A DNA stretch of 64,000 nucleotides from the NCBI RefSeq assembly GCF_019038435.1, contig NZ_JAGPOX010000009.1, positions 1-64,000 on the forward strand, read 5' to 3'. Origin of the DNA: Nocardia alni (GTDB lineage: Bacteria > Actinomycetota > Actinomycetes > Mycobacteriales > Mycobacteriaceae). Below, one piece after another: positions 38,845-47,466 of the stretch. The first letter of the stretch is position 1. Every line of letters begins with the position of its first letter. The translations under genes and the position numbers were made by a program. The notes below the pieces were generated by a model, which was not told where the DNA came from, searched no databases, and saw only the letters and a list, made by a program, of their open reading frames with translations.

Positions 38845-39723
38845 CTAGGAGCGGTCGTTGAGCAGCTTCTGCAGGAAGTCGGCGGTCTGTTCCGGCGGCC
38901 GGGCGTAGGCCGCGCACAGGGTGTCCATCAGCGCCCGGTAGCGCAGCAGATCCTGTCTCTTGTCGAGATAGAGTGCGCCGGTGAGTTGTTCGAGATAGAC
39001 CACGTCGGGCAGTTCCGGTTCGGGGAAGCGCAGCATGGTGAACGAGCCGCCCTCGGCGGGAGTGGGGCCGGAGGTCTCGGGGAGTACCTGGATGGTGATG
39101 TTGGGCAGTTCGGTCAGTTCGAGCAGATGTGCCAGCTGGTCTCGGGCCACTCGCGGGTCCCGTGGCTGTCTTCGCAGCACATGCTCATCGATCACGGCCC
39201 ATACCGTCGGCGGGCTCGGCTCGCGGGTGAGTATGCGCTGCCGGCGCATTCGCATGTCCACCAGACGTTGCGCTTCTTCCCGCGAGTCCAGTCCGAAGAT
39301 GTATCGGGAGTAGTCCGCGGTCTGGAAAAGGCCGGGGATGTACTGGGTTTCGTAGATGCGGATGCCGAAGGCGGCCTGTTCCAGACCGACGTAGGTCTCG
39401 AACCAGGAGGGCAGCAGGTCGGTGTAGCGATGCCACCAGCCGGGCAGGCTGGCCTGACGAGCCAGCCCGAGGAAGCGTTCGCGCTCCTCGGGGTCGTCCA
39501 CGCCGTACAGCGTGAGCAGGTCCTGCATGTCGCGTTCCTTGAACCCGGTCTGACCGAGTTCGAGCCGCGTGATCTTGGTCTCGGATGCGCGCAGCGCGTC
39601 GCCCGCGGCCTGGCGGGTGATCTCGCGTTCCTCACGGAGTTTGCGTAATTGGCCACCGAGCGCGATCCGTAGAACTGTCGGACCACGTTCGGCGGACGGC
39701 TGAACTACCGCACCGCCTGTCAT
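38845..39723 (-). CDS. XRE-family regulator with DUF5753 domain
   Basis: A 292-residue protein. Residues 20-75 form a helix-turn-helix (LRKLREEREITRQAAGDALRASETKITRLELG). The remainder is the DUF5753 domain, recognised by YTDLLPSWFETYVGLEQAAFGIRIYETQYIPGLFQT in segments, then VDMRMRRQRIL and a C-terminal YLEQLTGALYL. Such proteins in actinomycetes pair with DUF397 proteins and act in development and antibiotic control. Here the DUF397 gene lies directly upstream on the same strand, 60 bases away. Confidence 0.88.
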   Translation of the reverse strand: MTGGAVVQPSAERGPTVLRIALGGQLRKLREEREITRQAAGDALRASETKITRLELGQTGFKERDMQDLLTLYGVDDPEERERFLGLARQASLPGWWHRYTDLLPSWFETYVGLEQAAFGIRIYETQYIPGLFQTADYSRYIFGLDSREEAQRLVDMRMRRQRILTREPSPPTVWAVIDEHVLRRQPRDPRVARDQLAHLLELTELPNITIQVLPETSGPTPAEGGSFTMLRFPEPELPDVVYLEQLTGALYLDKRQDLLRYRALMDTLCAAYARPPEQTADFLQKLLNDRS

Positions 39724-39783
39724 CGAGTCACTCCCATGCTGTACAGAATCTGCAGCCCTGTGGGTGCACCACCGCGGGACACC

Positions 39784-40017
39784 CTACAGCATCAGCCCGT
39801 CCAGGCCGCCGTCCTTGATGTCTCGCACCAACGCGGCGAATTCCGCACGAGTGCAGGACAAGACCGGGCCATCGGGATCGCGAGAGTTTCGCATCGCTAT
39901 GTGATCGCGCGAAAGGCCTGCCAACTCAACACAATTGCCATGCGGACCGCTGTACGAGCTCTTGCGCCAACCGATCTCGTCCTGGGTCGTCGCGCGCGGG
40001 GCAGCGCTGTCGGACAT
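39784..40017 (-). CDS. DUF397-domain protein
   Basis: A 77-residue small protein from ATG 40017. The domain signature is WRKSSYSGPHGNCVELA, then AMRNSRDPDGPVLSCTRAEFAALVRDIK. DUF397 proteins are partners or antagonists of DUF5753-type XRE regulators. It is cotranscribed with the XRE gene below. Its promoter region is exceptionally rich in palindromes. Confidence 0.88.
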   Translation of the reverse strand: MSDSAAPRATTQDEIGWRKSSYSGPHGNCVELAGLSRDHIAMRNSRDPDGPVLSCTRAEFAALVRDIKDGGLDGLML

Positions 40018-40041
40018 CACACTCACACACTTCCTGCCGAT

Positions 40042-40102
40042 TACTGAGACTCTCAGTACCACTGTACATGCAAACGCACGTGCAGATGGATCTGCGTTTG
40101 CA
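40042..40102. promoter_or_regulatory. Palindrome array upstream of DUF397/XRE genes
   Basis: TACTGAGA-C-TCTCAGTA (40042-40058) is a 17-bp perfect palindrome 25 bases before the DUF397 start. Next come TGCAAACGCA (40069-40078) and its exact inverse TGCGTTTGCA (40093-40102), enclosing GCAGAT-GG-ATCTGC (40082-40095). They lie between the DUF397 gene and a plus-strand small gene. These are candidate XRE operators. Confidence 0.55.
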
Positions 40103-40239
40103 TCTGCGACTGTATGTTCATTCGCAGGTGCCGTTGCATATGCGTGCTGTGTCTGGAACACTGTCCGACAACCGAGACGCCTGACTCGAGGTCTGTACCG
40201 CAGGCAGTCAATTGCGTTCCGCGACAGGAGGAGACGAGC

Positions 40240-40425
40240 ATGAGAAGCCTCGTTGAACGAGCGATCGACGCAGCGTCTGCCCGGAGAGCGCCCCTGCCTG
40301 CCGCCGATCTCGGAGCGAATGCTCCTGTGTGTCAGGTGATCACGGATAGTGCGTTCGAATCTTCCCGATGCCGGGGTGTCGTGTCCCCCGGCATCGGGAA
40401 CCGCGAGCGGCAAAGAGGGCGGTAG
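40240..40425 (+). CDS. Small hypothetical protein
   Basis: A 61-residue frame from ATG 40240, preceded by AGGAGGAG at ideal spacing. The N-terminus LVERAIDAASARRAPLPAADL is an amphipathic helix and there are two cysteines in the middle. There is no recognised family. Its stop (TAG 40423-40425) shares a base with the GTG of the next gene, so the pair is coupled. It is divergent from the DUF397/XRE genes across the palindrome array. Confidence 0.5.
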   Translation: MRSLVERAIDAASARRAPLPAADLGANAPVCQVITDSAFESSRCRGVVSPGIGNRERQRGR

Positions 40426-40733
40426 TGAAGCGAAAAGGCCTGCGCACGACGACGACTGCCGATGGCAGGAAGATGGCGGACTGGAGTCTGATTCGCCAGC
40501 GGCCGTGGATACAGCGCGTAATGTTGCTCGGCGACTGCAGTCCCGCGGTCGAATGGCCCGGCAAGCTCCTGCCGCTCGCACAGCCGGGGACCATCGTGTT
40601 CTCCGGGGATATCCGCTCGCTGGATCTCGCCGACGCGCGTGAGGCGCTGCCGCAGCATCAGGATCTGTGGGACGCCGTGCAGCGCGAGTTCTGGATGACT
40701 CTGTTCGACACCAGTAAAGCGTCGAGTCAGTAG
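40425..40733 (+). CDS. Hypothetical protein
   Basis: A 102-residue frame from GTG 40425. It has the segment DWSLIRQRPWIQRVMLLGDCSPAVEWPG and a C-terminal Trp/Phe-rich helix (QREFWMTLFDT). No family is recognised. A shorter start at ATG 40473 is possible. Coupled to the 61-residue gene and ending in a strong hairpin. Confidence 0.45.
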   Translation: MKRKGLRTTTTADGRKMADWSLIRQRPWIQRVMLLGDCSPAVEWPGKLLPLAQPGTIVFSGDIRSLDLADAREALPQHQDLWDAVQREFWMTLFDTSKASSQ

Positions 40734-40740
40734 TTAACGG

Positions 40741-40779
40741 TAGCCTCGGTGGCCGGCAGTCGCGCCGGTCACCGAGCTA
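40741..40779. terminator. Strong bidirectional hairpin terminator
   Basis: CTCGGTGGCCGGC (40745-40757) pairs with GCCGGTCACCGAG (40764-40776) over 13 positions with one G-T pair and a 6-base loop. Outer TAG/CTA adds three pairs across a bulge. It separates two convergent genes. Confidence 0.65.
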
Positions 40780-40799
40780 CACACCGTGTTTCGTTCCGG

Positions 40800-41612
40800 T
40801 CAGGGTATGCGGGCGACCGCTGCGTACATCGCGATGTCGGAGTCCGCGATGCCCTCGTTGCTGGAGTCGGGACGCCACTTGTGCATCTGCACCAGGCCCG
40901 GCTCCTCGAGTTCCAGGCCCGTGAAGAACTCTTGCGCTTGCGCTTTGGTGCGCCACTCGAGCGTTTCGCCGTGTGCGTGGTACAGATCGCGGACCTTGGC
41001 CAGCGGTTCGGGATCGAAGTCGTCGGTGGCTATCGTCGTGGCGAAGTAACTGCCGGAGGGCAGCGCGTCGATCACCTGGCGGACGACCCGCAATGCCTCC
41101 TGGTCGTCCTCGATGAAGTGCAGCATCGCGATGAGCAGCAGCCCGACGGGCTCGTCGAGGTCGAGCGTCTCGCGCAGTTGCGGTGCGGCGAGAATCGATT
41201 CGGGCTCACGCATGTCGGCGTTGATGTAGGTGGTGCGCCCCTGCTGGGTGCTGGACATCAATGCCCTGGCGTGGGCCAGCACGATCGGATCGTTGTCCGC
41301 GTACACGATTCGCGTCTCGGGCGCGATCGCCTGGACCACCTCGTGCAGGTTGGGCCGGGTGGGGATGCCGGTGCCGATATCGAGGAACTGGCGAATGCCG
41401 CGCTCGGCGGCCAGGAACCGGGCCGCCCGGTGCATGAATTCACGGTTGGCCCGCATGCGGACCCGCAGCGCGGGCCACGCCCGAAGTGATTCCTCGCCCG
41501 CCGCGCGGTCGAGGTCGTAATAGTCCTTGCCGCCCAGGATGTAGTCGTAGATGCGGGCACCGTGGGCCCGATCAAGACCGAGATCGAGTGCGATTTCCTC
41601 GTTGTCGCCCAC
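40800..41612 (-). CDS. SAM-dependent methyltransferase, SAV2177 (DUF574) family
   Basis: A 270-residue protein from GTG 41612. The hallmarks are HGARIYDYILGGKDYYDLDRAAGE near the N-terminus, then FLDIGTGIPTRPNLHEV (the SAM loop), VYADNDPIVLAHARALM, and DEPVGLLLIAMLHFI. This family is abundant in streptomycetes and nocardiae. The structure is a class I methyltransferase but targets are unknown. Convergent with the small gene pair. Confidence 0.88.
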   Translation of the reverse strand: MGDNEEIALDLGLDRAHGARIYDYILGGKDYYDLDRAAGEESLRAWPALRVRMRANREFMHRAARFLAAERGIRQFLDIGTGIPTRPNLHEVVQAIAPETRIVYADNDPIVLAHARALMSSTQQGRTTYINADMREPESILAAPQLRETLDLDEPVGLLLIAMLHFIEDDQEALRVVRQVIDALPSGSYFATTIATDDFDPEPLAKVRDLYHAHGETLEWRTKAQAQEFFTGLELEEPGLVQMHKWRPDSSNEGIADSDIAMYAAVARIP

Positions 41613-41780
41613 AGCACTGCCTCCGTTCCGGACCCGTCGGGGTCGCCATACTCGATCCTAGGGCCTTGTGGCACTTCGCAGTTAGTCGAGCGCCCAGCAC
41701 GGGATCGTTCCTCGCCGCGCGGTGGTCACAGGTGAATGATTCCGGGTGGAACGTGCCGGTCGGTCGTTTACCATCAGCGG

Positions 41781-42704
41781 ATGCGTGACTCCAAGATCCT
41801 GATCACCGGTCCGACCGGACAGGTCGCCACCCCCATCGCCCGGGCCCTTGCGGTCGACAACGAAGTGTGGGGGATCGCCCGGTTCAGCGACACCGCGGCC
41901 CGTGCGGTCCTCGACAAGGCCGGGGTGCGGTGCGAGACAGTCGATCTGGCGACCGGAGAGTTCGCCGGACTGCCGACCGACTTCGACTACGTGCTCAACC
42001 TGGCCGTCGCCAAGAGTGGTGACTGGGACAAGGATCTGGGCGCCAACGCCGAGTCCGTGGGCCTGCTGATGGCGCACTGCCGGAGCGCGAAAGCCTTCCT
42101 GCACTGTTCGTCCGCCGCGGTCTACGACCCGCCGGGCGACGAACCCCGGACCGAGCGGGCCGCCCTCGGCGACAACCACAAACCCATGTTCCCGACCTAC
42201 TCGATTTCCAAGATCGCCGGGGAGGTCGTCGCGCGCACGATGGCGCGGGCGCTCGACCTGCCCACCATCATCGCCCGGCTCAACGTCCCGTACGGCGACC
42301 ACGGCGGATGGCCGTTCTACCACATGGAGATGATCCTGGCCGGCATCCCGATCCCGGTTCCGCCCGGCGGCCCGGCTCGCTACAACCCGATCCACGAGGA
42401 CGACATCATCGCGACCATCCCGAAGCTGCTCGCGGCGGCGTCGGTCCCGGCCACGACGGTCAACTGGTGCGGCGAGCAGATCGTCAGCCTGCAGGAGTGG
42501 TGTGAGTACCTCGGTTCGCTGGTCGGCAAGGAACCCGTATTCGACGAGAGTTCCCATGCGCTGCGCGGTAATCCGACCGACGCGTCCCGGCTGCGCGAAC
42601 TCATCGGGGACACGACCGTCGGCTGGCGCGAGGGGATCCGCCGGATGGTGACCACGTTCCACCCGGAGCTGATCACGGATCGAGAGTCCGTACGCGGCAA
42701 CTGA
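41781..42704 (+). CDS. NAD-dependent epimerase/dehydratase-like SDR (extended)
   Basis: A 307-residue protein from ATG 41781. The Rossmann motif is ITGPTGQVA (G-x-x-G-x-x-A type) at residues 8-16, and FLHCSSAAVY and a YSISKIAGE (Tyr-x-x-x-Lys) follow, as in extended SDRs. The C-terminal half shows the substrate loop NVPYGDHGGWPFYHM. It could act on a nucleotide sugar, a polyketide or an aldehyde. It converges with the AraC gene with a 22-base gap containing the palindrome GTCCGGCCGGAC. Confidence 0.78.
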   Translation: MRDSKILITGPTGQVATPIARALAVDNEVWGIARFSDTAARAVLDKAGVRCETVDLATGEFAGLPTDFDYVLNLAVAKSGDWDKDLGANAESVGLLMAHCRSAKAFLHCSSAAVYDPPGDEPRTERAALGDNHKPMFPTYSISKIAGEVVARTMARALDLPTIIARLNVPYGDHGGWPFYHMEMILAGIPIPVPPGGPARYNPIHEDDIIATIPKLLAAASVPATTVNWCGEQIVSLQEWCEYLGSLVGKEPVFDESSHALRGNPTDASRLRELIGDTTVGWREGIRRMVTTFHPELITDRESVRGN

Positions 42705-42726
42705 TTCGGGCGATCGTCCGGCCGGA

Positions 42727-43764
42727 CTACTTGCGCGGCGCCGATTGCCGGTACGCACGCGGCGACATGCCTCGCCAGCGGGTGAAAGCGTGTGTGAAGT
42801 TGGCGGTTTCGGCGTAGCCGAGGCGGCGGGCCACGTCCTCGACCGTGGCCGTCGTGCGGAGCAGTTCGGCGGCCTTGATCTCGCGAACGTTGTTGAGCAG
42901 ACTGCGGAAGTTGGTGCCCTCGGCGGTCAATCGGCGTCGCAGGGTGCGGACCGTCATATGCAGTTCCGCGGCCACCTGCGTCATCGTCGGCATCTGCCCT
43001 CGGTCGTTCAGCAGGCGCTCGCGGACCGTCGTGGTGAGCGTGCGGCCGGTTTCCCGGAGCTGGCGCAGCGCCTCCTGGCACTGCCGTTCGAGAGCCGCGG
43101 CCGTGCCCGCATCCGCATGCGGCATGGGCTGTTTCAGAAATGAGCGGGGAAAGATCAGCATGTTGCGGGGCCGCTCGAAGGCGAGCCGATACCGGTCGTA
43201 CGGGGGGATGCGCGCCAGCTGCTCACCGCGGTCGGCGGGGATCTGCATCTCGATGCCCACGACAGGAAGATCCAGATTCAGCATCTCGCGAGCGCCGAGG
43301 ACGGAGCCGATTTCGCGTTCGACGAAGTACGAGCGCACATCCTCGGGAACTCCTTCACCGTGGACCACCATCATGAACTCGTCATCATTCTCCTCCCAGG
43401 TGTAGGGCGCGACGACGGATAGCAGTTCCTGGTAGCGGGTCGCGAGCACGAGAATGTCGCCGACCGTCTGGCTGACCAGCCCGGCCAGGATGACCACCCC
43501 GCCCTTGCCGATGGTGGCCTGCGCAGAGGTCTGCGCGCCCAGTCCGGGCCGGTCCCCGAGCTGGGACAACAGGTTTCGCGCGACCGTGAATTCCTGATAC
43601 GGCCAGATCAGCGTATTCTCATCGGCTAGCTCGTCCGAGGTTATTCCGGCGCCATCCAGCATCAACGTTTCGGTCAGGCCGTGTGCCTGTCCAGCGTTGA
43701 CCATCATCTGCACACTGGCTGTGCTGTGGGGCAGAACGCCTGGCGGGAGGCGGAACGAATCCAT
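42727..43764 (-). CDS. AraC-family transcriptional regulator (arabinose-binding-domain type)
   Basis: A 345-residue protein. The N-terminal 200 residues are the OruR/ArgR-like domain found in lipid and virulence regulators (VQMMVNAGQAHGLTETLMLDGAGI start). The C-terminus has the two AraC helix-turn-helices: MTQVAAELHMTVRTLRRRLTAEGTNFR and VEDVARRLGYAETANFTHAFTRWRGMSPRAYR. No target is clear; the neighbouring epimerase gene is convergent. Confidence 0.87.
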   Translation of the reverse strand: MDSFRLPPGVLPHSTASVQMMVNAGQAHGLTETLMLDGAGITSDELADENTLIWPYQEFTVARNLLSQLGDRPGLGAQTSAQATIGKGGVVILAGLVSQTVGDILVLATRYQELLSVVAPYTWEENDDEFMMVVHGEGVPEDVRSYFVEREIGSVLGAREMLNLDLPVVGIEMQIPADRGEQLARIPPYDRYRLAFERPRNMLIFPRSFLKQPMPHADAGTAAALERQCQEALRQLRETGRTLTTTVRERLLNDRGQMPTMTQVAAELHMTVRTLRRRLTAEGTNFRSLLNNVREIKAAELLRTTATVEDVARRLGYAETANFTHAFTRWRGMSPRAYRQSAPRK

Positions 43765-43962
43765 TGTCCGAAATTAGCAACTTTTTGTCCCAAAGGCACA
43801 TGGATTCGAGCTTGCGGATATGGGCCACTTGGACTTACGAAAACCGGCCACGTGCCGACCCCGCCCGAGAATGCGCTTCCCCGGGTGCGACAGTGAAACC
43901 CTTTTTGTTGCAGTAAATCTGAACAGCCAATGACTCAACTGCGGTGCGCCGCAGCGGGAACG

Positions 43963-45075
43963 CTAGCGCTGCAACGACGTCGACCGCTGGTTCGCGTGCT
44001 CGGCGACGGCGCGAAACGCTCCCGGGCCCTCGGCCCTGGCGGTGATGCGGTTCGTACCGGTGGCGATGGTGAATTCGGTGTCGTCGGTGACGCGGTCGAG
44101 TCCGCACGCCGCGGCGGTCGCGCCCGCTTCGTCGACGATGATCTGGATATCGGGAATCGCCCGGGCGGGGAAGGCGTGGCGCAGGGATCGGCTGAAGTCG
44201 GCGATCGCCAGCCGGGCCAGAGGGGCGAGTTCGGCGGGATCGTTGGTGACTATCACGAGGGTGAGCCGATGCTCCTGCGGGCTCGCGCGCAGGATCTCGC
44301 GGATGGCGGAGATGCGGTTCATGCCCAGGACGGAGACGATGCCTGAGCCGGTGCGGGCGGGCTTGTTGTGCAGCCGGTCGATCGCCGCGGGCGGGGACCA
44401 GGGCTCGTCGACGGTGGTGACCGATGCGGCGGTCGCTCGCGGCGCGGGCGGCGCGACCGGCTCGCCTTCGAGGTGCGCGACGTGCTCGCACAGCGCGATG
44501 ACATGGTCGGGGTCGGTCGCTCCGGGCGCGGCGAACGAGAGCTGGGTCGCGCCGTAGAGGATGGTCAGCACGGCCTCCGCGATGCGCAGCGACCGGGTGG
44601 GGGAGTGCTGGGGATCGAGTTCGTCCAGGGTCGCGGCGAGCAGGATCGCGTCGAGGGAGATGAGCTGGGCGAAGCAGCGGCGCACGCGCTCATCGATCAT
44701 GATCTCCGGGATGAACTCGAGGCTCAGCGCCGGTGAGAGGAATTTGTTGTCGGAATCGTAATGGTAATCGGTGATCCGCGGCAGGCCCTGAACCCAGGTG
44801 CGCGCGAACATGCCCAATGCCGCACTGGGGCTGTGCCCGTTGTGCCGGCCGGAAGGAGGGGGCGCCTGTTCGGCCTCGCGCGCGAGGACGGCGAAGTACA
44901 GGGCTCGCTTTCCCGGGAAGTTGGAATACACGGCGCCGCGGGTCAGTTCGGCTCTCTCGGCGATACCGTCGACGGTGGCGGCACGGAATCCGCGCTGTGC
45001 GAATTCCGTTTTCGCCGCGGTGAGTACCCGTTGGCGGGTGATCTCCTGCTGTTCCGCTCTCGTCAATCGAGCCAT
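43963..45075 (-). CDS. TetR-family regulator with extra C-terminal domain
   Basis: A 370-residue protein, nearly twice the usual TetR length. Residues 10-55 carry the DNA-binding domain (RVLTAAKTEFAQRGFRAATVDGIAERAELTRGAVYSNFPGKRALYF). A normal ligand domain follows to about 210. An Ala/Pro-rich linker leads to a further 130-residue domain (VSVLGMNRISAIREILRAS, RLTLVIVTNDPAELAPLARLAIADF) of unknown fold. Start at ATG 45075 behind AGGAG. It follows the UbiA gene of the biosynthetic cluster on the same strand. Confidence 0.75.
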   Translation of the reverse strand: MARLTRAEQQEITRQRVLTAAKTEFAQRGFRAATVDGIAERAELTRGAVYSNFPGKRALYFAVLAREAEQAPPPSGRHNGHSPSAALGMFARTWVQGLPRITDYHYDSDNKFLSPALSLEFIPEIMIDERVRRCFAQLISLDAILLAATLDELDPQHSPTRSLRIAEAVLTILYGATQLSFAAPGATDPDHVIALCEHVAHLEGEPVAPPAPRATAASVTTVDEPWSPPAAIDRLHNKPARTGSGIVSVLGMNRISAIREILRASPQEHRLTLVIVTNDPAELAPLARLAIADFSRSLRHAFPARAIPDIQIIVDEAGATAAACGLDRVTDDTEFTIATGTNRITARAEGPGAFRAVAEHANQRSTSLQR

Positions 45076-45169
45076 GGTTTGTCTTTGTTCTCCTGTCGTT
45101 CGGGCAGGTCATCTCATCCTGCCATCCCGTGCTTCCCCGGCCCGCCAGCGCGCCGCTCGAGCGGCCGTG

Positions 45170-46096
45170 TCATGTGTGCATGTGCGAGTGGTGCGCCAGG
45201 GCGGCGACGGCGCTGGCCAGCGTGAGGCAATACCAGTAGGTGTAGAGCATGTAAGTTCTGTGGTCGGCCCGGGGAGTGCGCATCGCGACGACGCGATAGG
45301 CGATGGTGAACGCGACCGCGGCACACACGCCCCCGAGGGCCACGGCCGGCCAGATGGTGTGCCGGTACAGCAGCGCGTACAGGCCGAACGGGTAGACGGC
45401 GAACGCGACGGCGAAAACATATCGGCAGGCGCGGTCGCCGAATACCGTGACGGCGGTGCGGCGGCCGATCGCGAGGTCGCCCTGGACGTCTCGCAGGTCC
45501 TGGAGGGACACCAGCAGACCGAGCGGGACGGCGATCGCCAGAATCCATGTCCAGGCCGGGGTACTCAGGGGCGTCACTATCTGCCAGGCGGCCGCGAGCT
45601 GGGCGATGGTGCCGGCGACCATGGCGGCGTTCTTGCCCCAGAAGCGGCGCGCACCGCCCAGATGGTTGTGGAATACCCACGCCGCGACCCACAGCAGGGT
45701 CCACCAGAGCACTCCGAGGGCGGCGCCGGCCGCGAGGAACAAGGCCGTCACGATCGCCAGGCGCCACCACGCTCCCCGCGGCGTCACCAGCCCGGTGACC
45801 AGCGGCCGTTCGGGCTTGTTGAGCCTGTCCTCCTCGATACCGATCAGCTGGTTGGACAGGTTGAAGGTGTAGATGTACAGCCAGAAGTAGACCAGGCACT
45901 TCACCGCGACGACCAGCAGCGACAGCGCCTGGTGTCCGGTGTGCGCCCACGCGGCGATGGCGAATATGGTCGCGGGGATCACGGTCGCGCTGAGATCACG
46001 CCGGGTGAACGACCAGCAGATCCGCGCCTCGCGCAGCCAATTCACGGGCAGGATCGCGGGGGACCGTCCGGCGAATGTCGCTTCGTGCGTGGCCAT
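45170..46096 (-). CDS. UbiA-superfamily prenyltransferase or terpene cyclase
   Basis: A 308-residue protein with eight to nine membrane helices. UbiA has two Asp-rich sites. The second is normal (QDLRDVQGDLAIGRRT), but the first reads NQLIGIEEDRLNKPERP in place of NDxxDxxxD, keeping N, the last D and the N-x-P-x-RP tail. This altered first motif recalls UbiA-type terpene cyclases. It is the last of three genes (prenyl-synthase-like, P450, UbiA), two bases after the P450 stop, so a terpenoid step in the cluster is likely. Confidence 0.8.
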   Translation of the reverse strand: MATHEATFAGRSPAILPVNWLREARICWSFTRRDLSATVIPATIFAIAAWAHTGHQALSLLVVAVKCLVYFWLYIYTFNLSNQLIGIEEDRLNKPERPLVTGLVTPRGAWWRLAIVTALFLAAGAALGVLWWTLLWVAAWVFHNHLGGARRFWGKNAAMVAGTIAQLAAAWQIVTPLSTPAWTWILAIAVPLGLLVSLQDLRDVQGDLAIGRRTAVTVFGDRACRYVFAVAFAVYPFGLYALLYRHTIWPAVALGGVCAAVAFTIAYRVVAMRTPRADHRTYMLYTYWYCLTLASAVAALAHHSHMHT

Positions 46097-46098
46097 GG

Positions 46099-47466
46099 CT
46101 ATGCCGACGCCGCGGTGCTGGAGTGTGCTCTCGGTGTCAGCGTCATCATCAGATTCTTCGGTGCGGGAAGATGTTCCAGCGACACCGATACCGGCCGCGT
46201 GGACACCGGGGTCAGGTCCCATCGAGCCGTGATGGTCGCCAGCGCCAGGCCCGCCTCCAACAGGCCGAACTGATCGCCGATGCACCGCCGGGCGCCCGCA
46301 CCGAACGGGATGTAGGTGGTGATGCCCGCGGTGGTGGAGTGCCAGCGCTCGGGCGCGAATTCGCCGGGGTCGGCGTAGAGGTCCGCGCGGCGGTGAATGA
46401 GGTGCGGGCTCACCGCGACGATGGTCCCCGCGGGGATGGTGACTCCGTCGAGTTGGGTGGTGGCCGAGACGACCCTGGTCAGCAGCCAGCCCGCCGGATA
46501 CAGTCGCAGCGCTTCCCGCAGGACCAGGTCCAGGGTGGGCATGTTCGGCAGGTCGCTCGCCGATGCCGTTGCCGCGGTGAGGTGCTGGTCCACCTCACTG
46601 TTGACCTGACTGCGCGCCTGCGGGTGTTGCGACAGCAGATACAGGGCCCAGGCGAGCGTGCTCGCGCTCGTCTCGGCCCCGGCGAACAGGAACGTGAACA
46701 CCTGGTCGACGAGTTCCTCGTCGTGCAGACCGGCGTCGTCGCCCGCGTCGGTATCGCGGGCCCGCATCAACGCGGACAACAGGTCCGACTGATCGTGCGG
46801 ATCGGTCCGGCGCTGCGCGATCAGGTCGGCGGCCACCGCGCGCAGCCGCTGCCGTGCACCGTAGTAGCGCCGGTTGCCCGGGGTGGGCATCCGGTTCACG
46901 ATGGGCGGCATCACCATTCGCCGGAACATCGTCTTGGCGATCACCGCGAAGTCGTCGGCCACCTGATCCACCAGGTGGGCCGGGAACGAGGACGAGAACA
47001 TCGTGCGGACCGCGACCCGGACCGTCAGCTTGGACATCTCCGCGCTCACATCGATGGTCTGCCCGGGCGACCACGATGCCAGGACCTCATCGATCGAGGC
47101 GGTCATGGCCTGCGCGTATCCGGGCAGGCGATCGGCCGCGAAGGCCGGCTGGCACAGTCGCCGCTGGCGGCGATGCGCGCTGTGCGTGCAGGTGCCCAGG
47201 CCGTTACCGGCGAATTCGCGGGAGCGGTCGTAGAGGGGGCCGCCGCGATCGAAGGTCCTATCGTCCAGCAGCACGCTGCGACTGGTGTCCGGGTCGCACA
47301 CCATCACGATGGTCAACGGGCCCAGCCGGATTCGGCTCAGTGCGTTCTTCCCGCCGAGTGAGGAGATGAAGCCGAGCGGGTCGGCGAGCAACCGTAATCC
47401 GTGGCCGAAGAACGGTAATGCTCCCGGCGCCACGGGGATCCGATCGAGGTCGCCTCGCTCACTCAT
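46099..47466 (-). CDS. Cytochrome P450
   Basis: A 455-residue P450 from ATG 47466, overlapping the previous stop by four bases. AGAETSASTLAWAL is the I-helix, REALRLYPAGWLLTR the ExxR region, and FGAGARRCIGDQFGLLEA the haem loop with its cysteine. Its length and the RYPAGW-type K-helix context resemble terpene-oxidising bacterial P450s of the pentalenolactone PtlI type. Sandwiched between prenyl-synthase-like and UbiA genes, it is the probable terpenoid oxygenase. Confidence 0.9.
   Translation of the reverse strand: MSERGDLDRIPVAPGALPFFGHGLRLLADPLGFISSLGGKNALSRIRLGPLTIVMVCDPDTSRSVLLDDRTFDRGGPLYDRSREFAGNGLGTCTHSAHRRQRRLCQPAFAADRLPGYAQAMTASIDEVLASWSPGQTIDVSAEMSKLTVRVAVRTMFSSSFPAHLVDQVADDFAVIAKTMFRRMVMPPIVNRMPTPGNRRYYGARQRLRAVAADLIAQRRTDPHDQSDLLSALMRARDTDAGDDAGLHDEELVDQVFTFLFAGAETSASTLAWALYLLSQHPQARSQVNSEVDQHLTAATASASDLPNMPTLDLVLREALRLYPAGWLLTRVVSATTQLDGVTIPAGTIVAVSPHLIHRRADLYADPGEFAPERWHSTTAGITTYIPFGAGARRCIGDQFGLLEAGLALATITARWDLTPVSTRPVSVSLEHLPAPKNLMMTLTPRAHSSTAASA

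Noticed and set aside
42716..42727. GTCCGGCCGGAC as a terminator
   Set aside because: It is a palindrome with no loop and no T-run between convergent genes; too weak to call.
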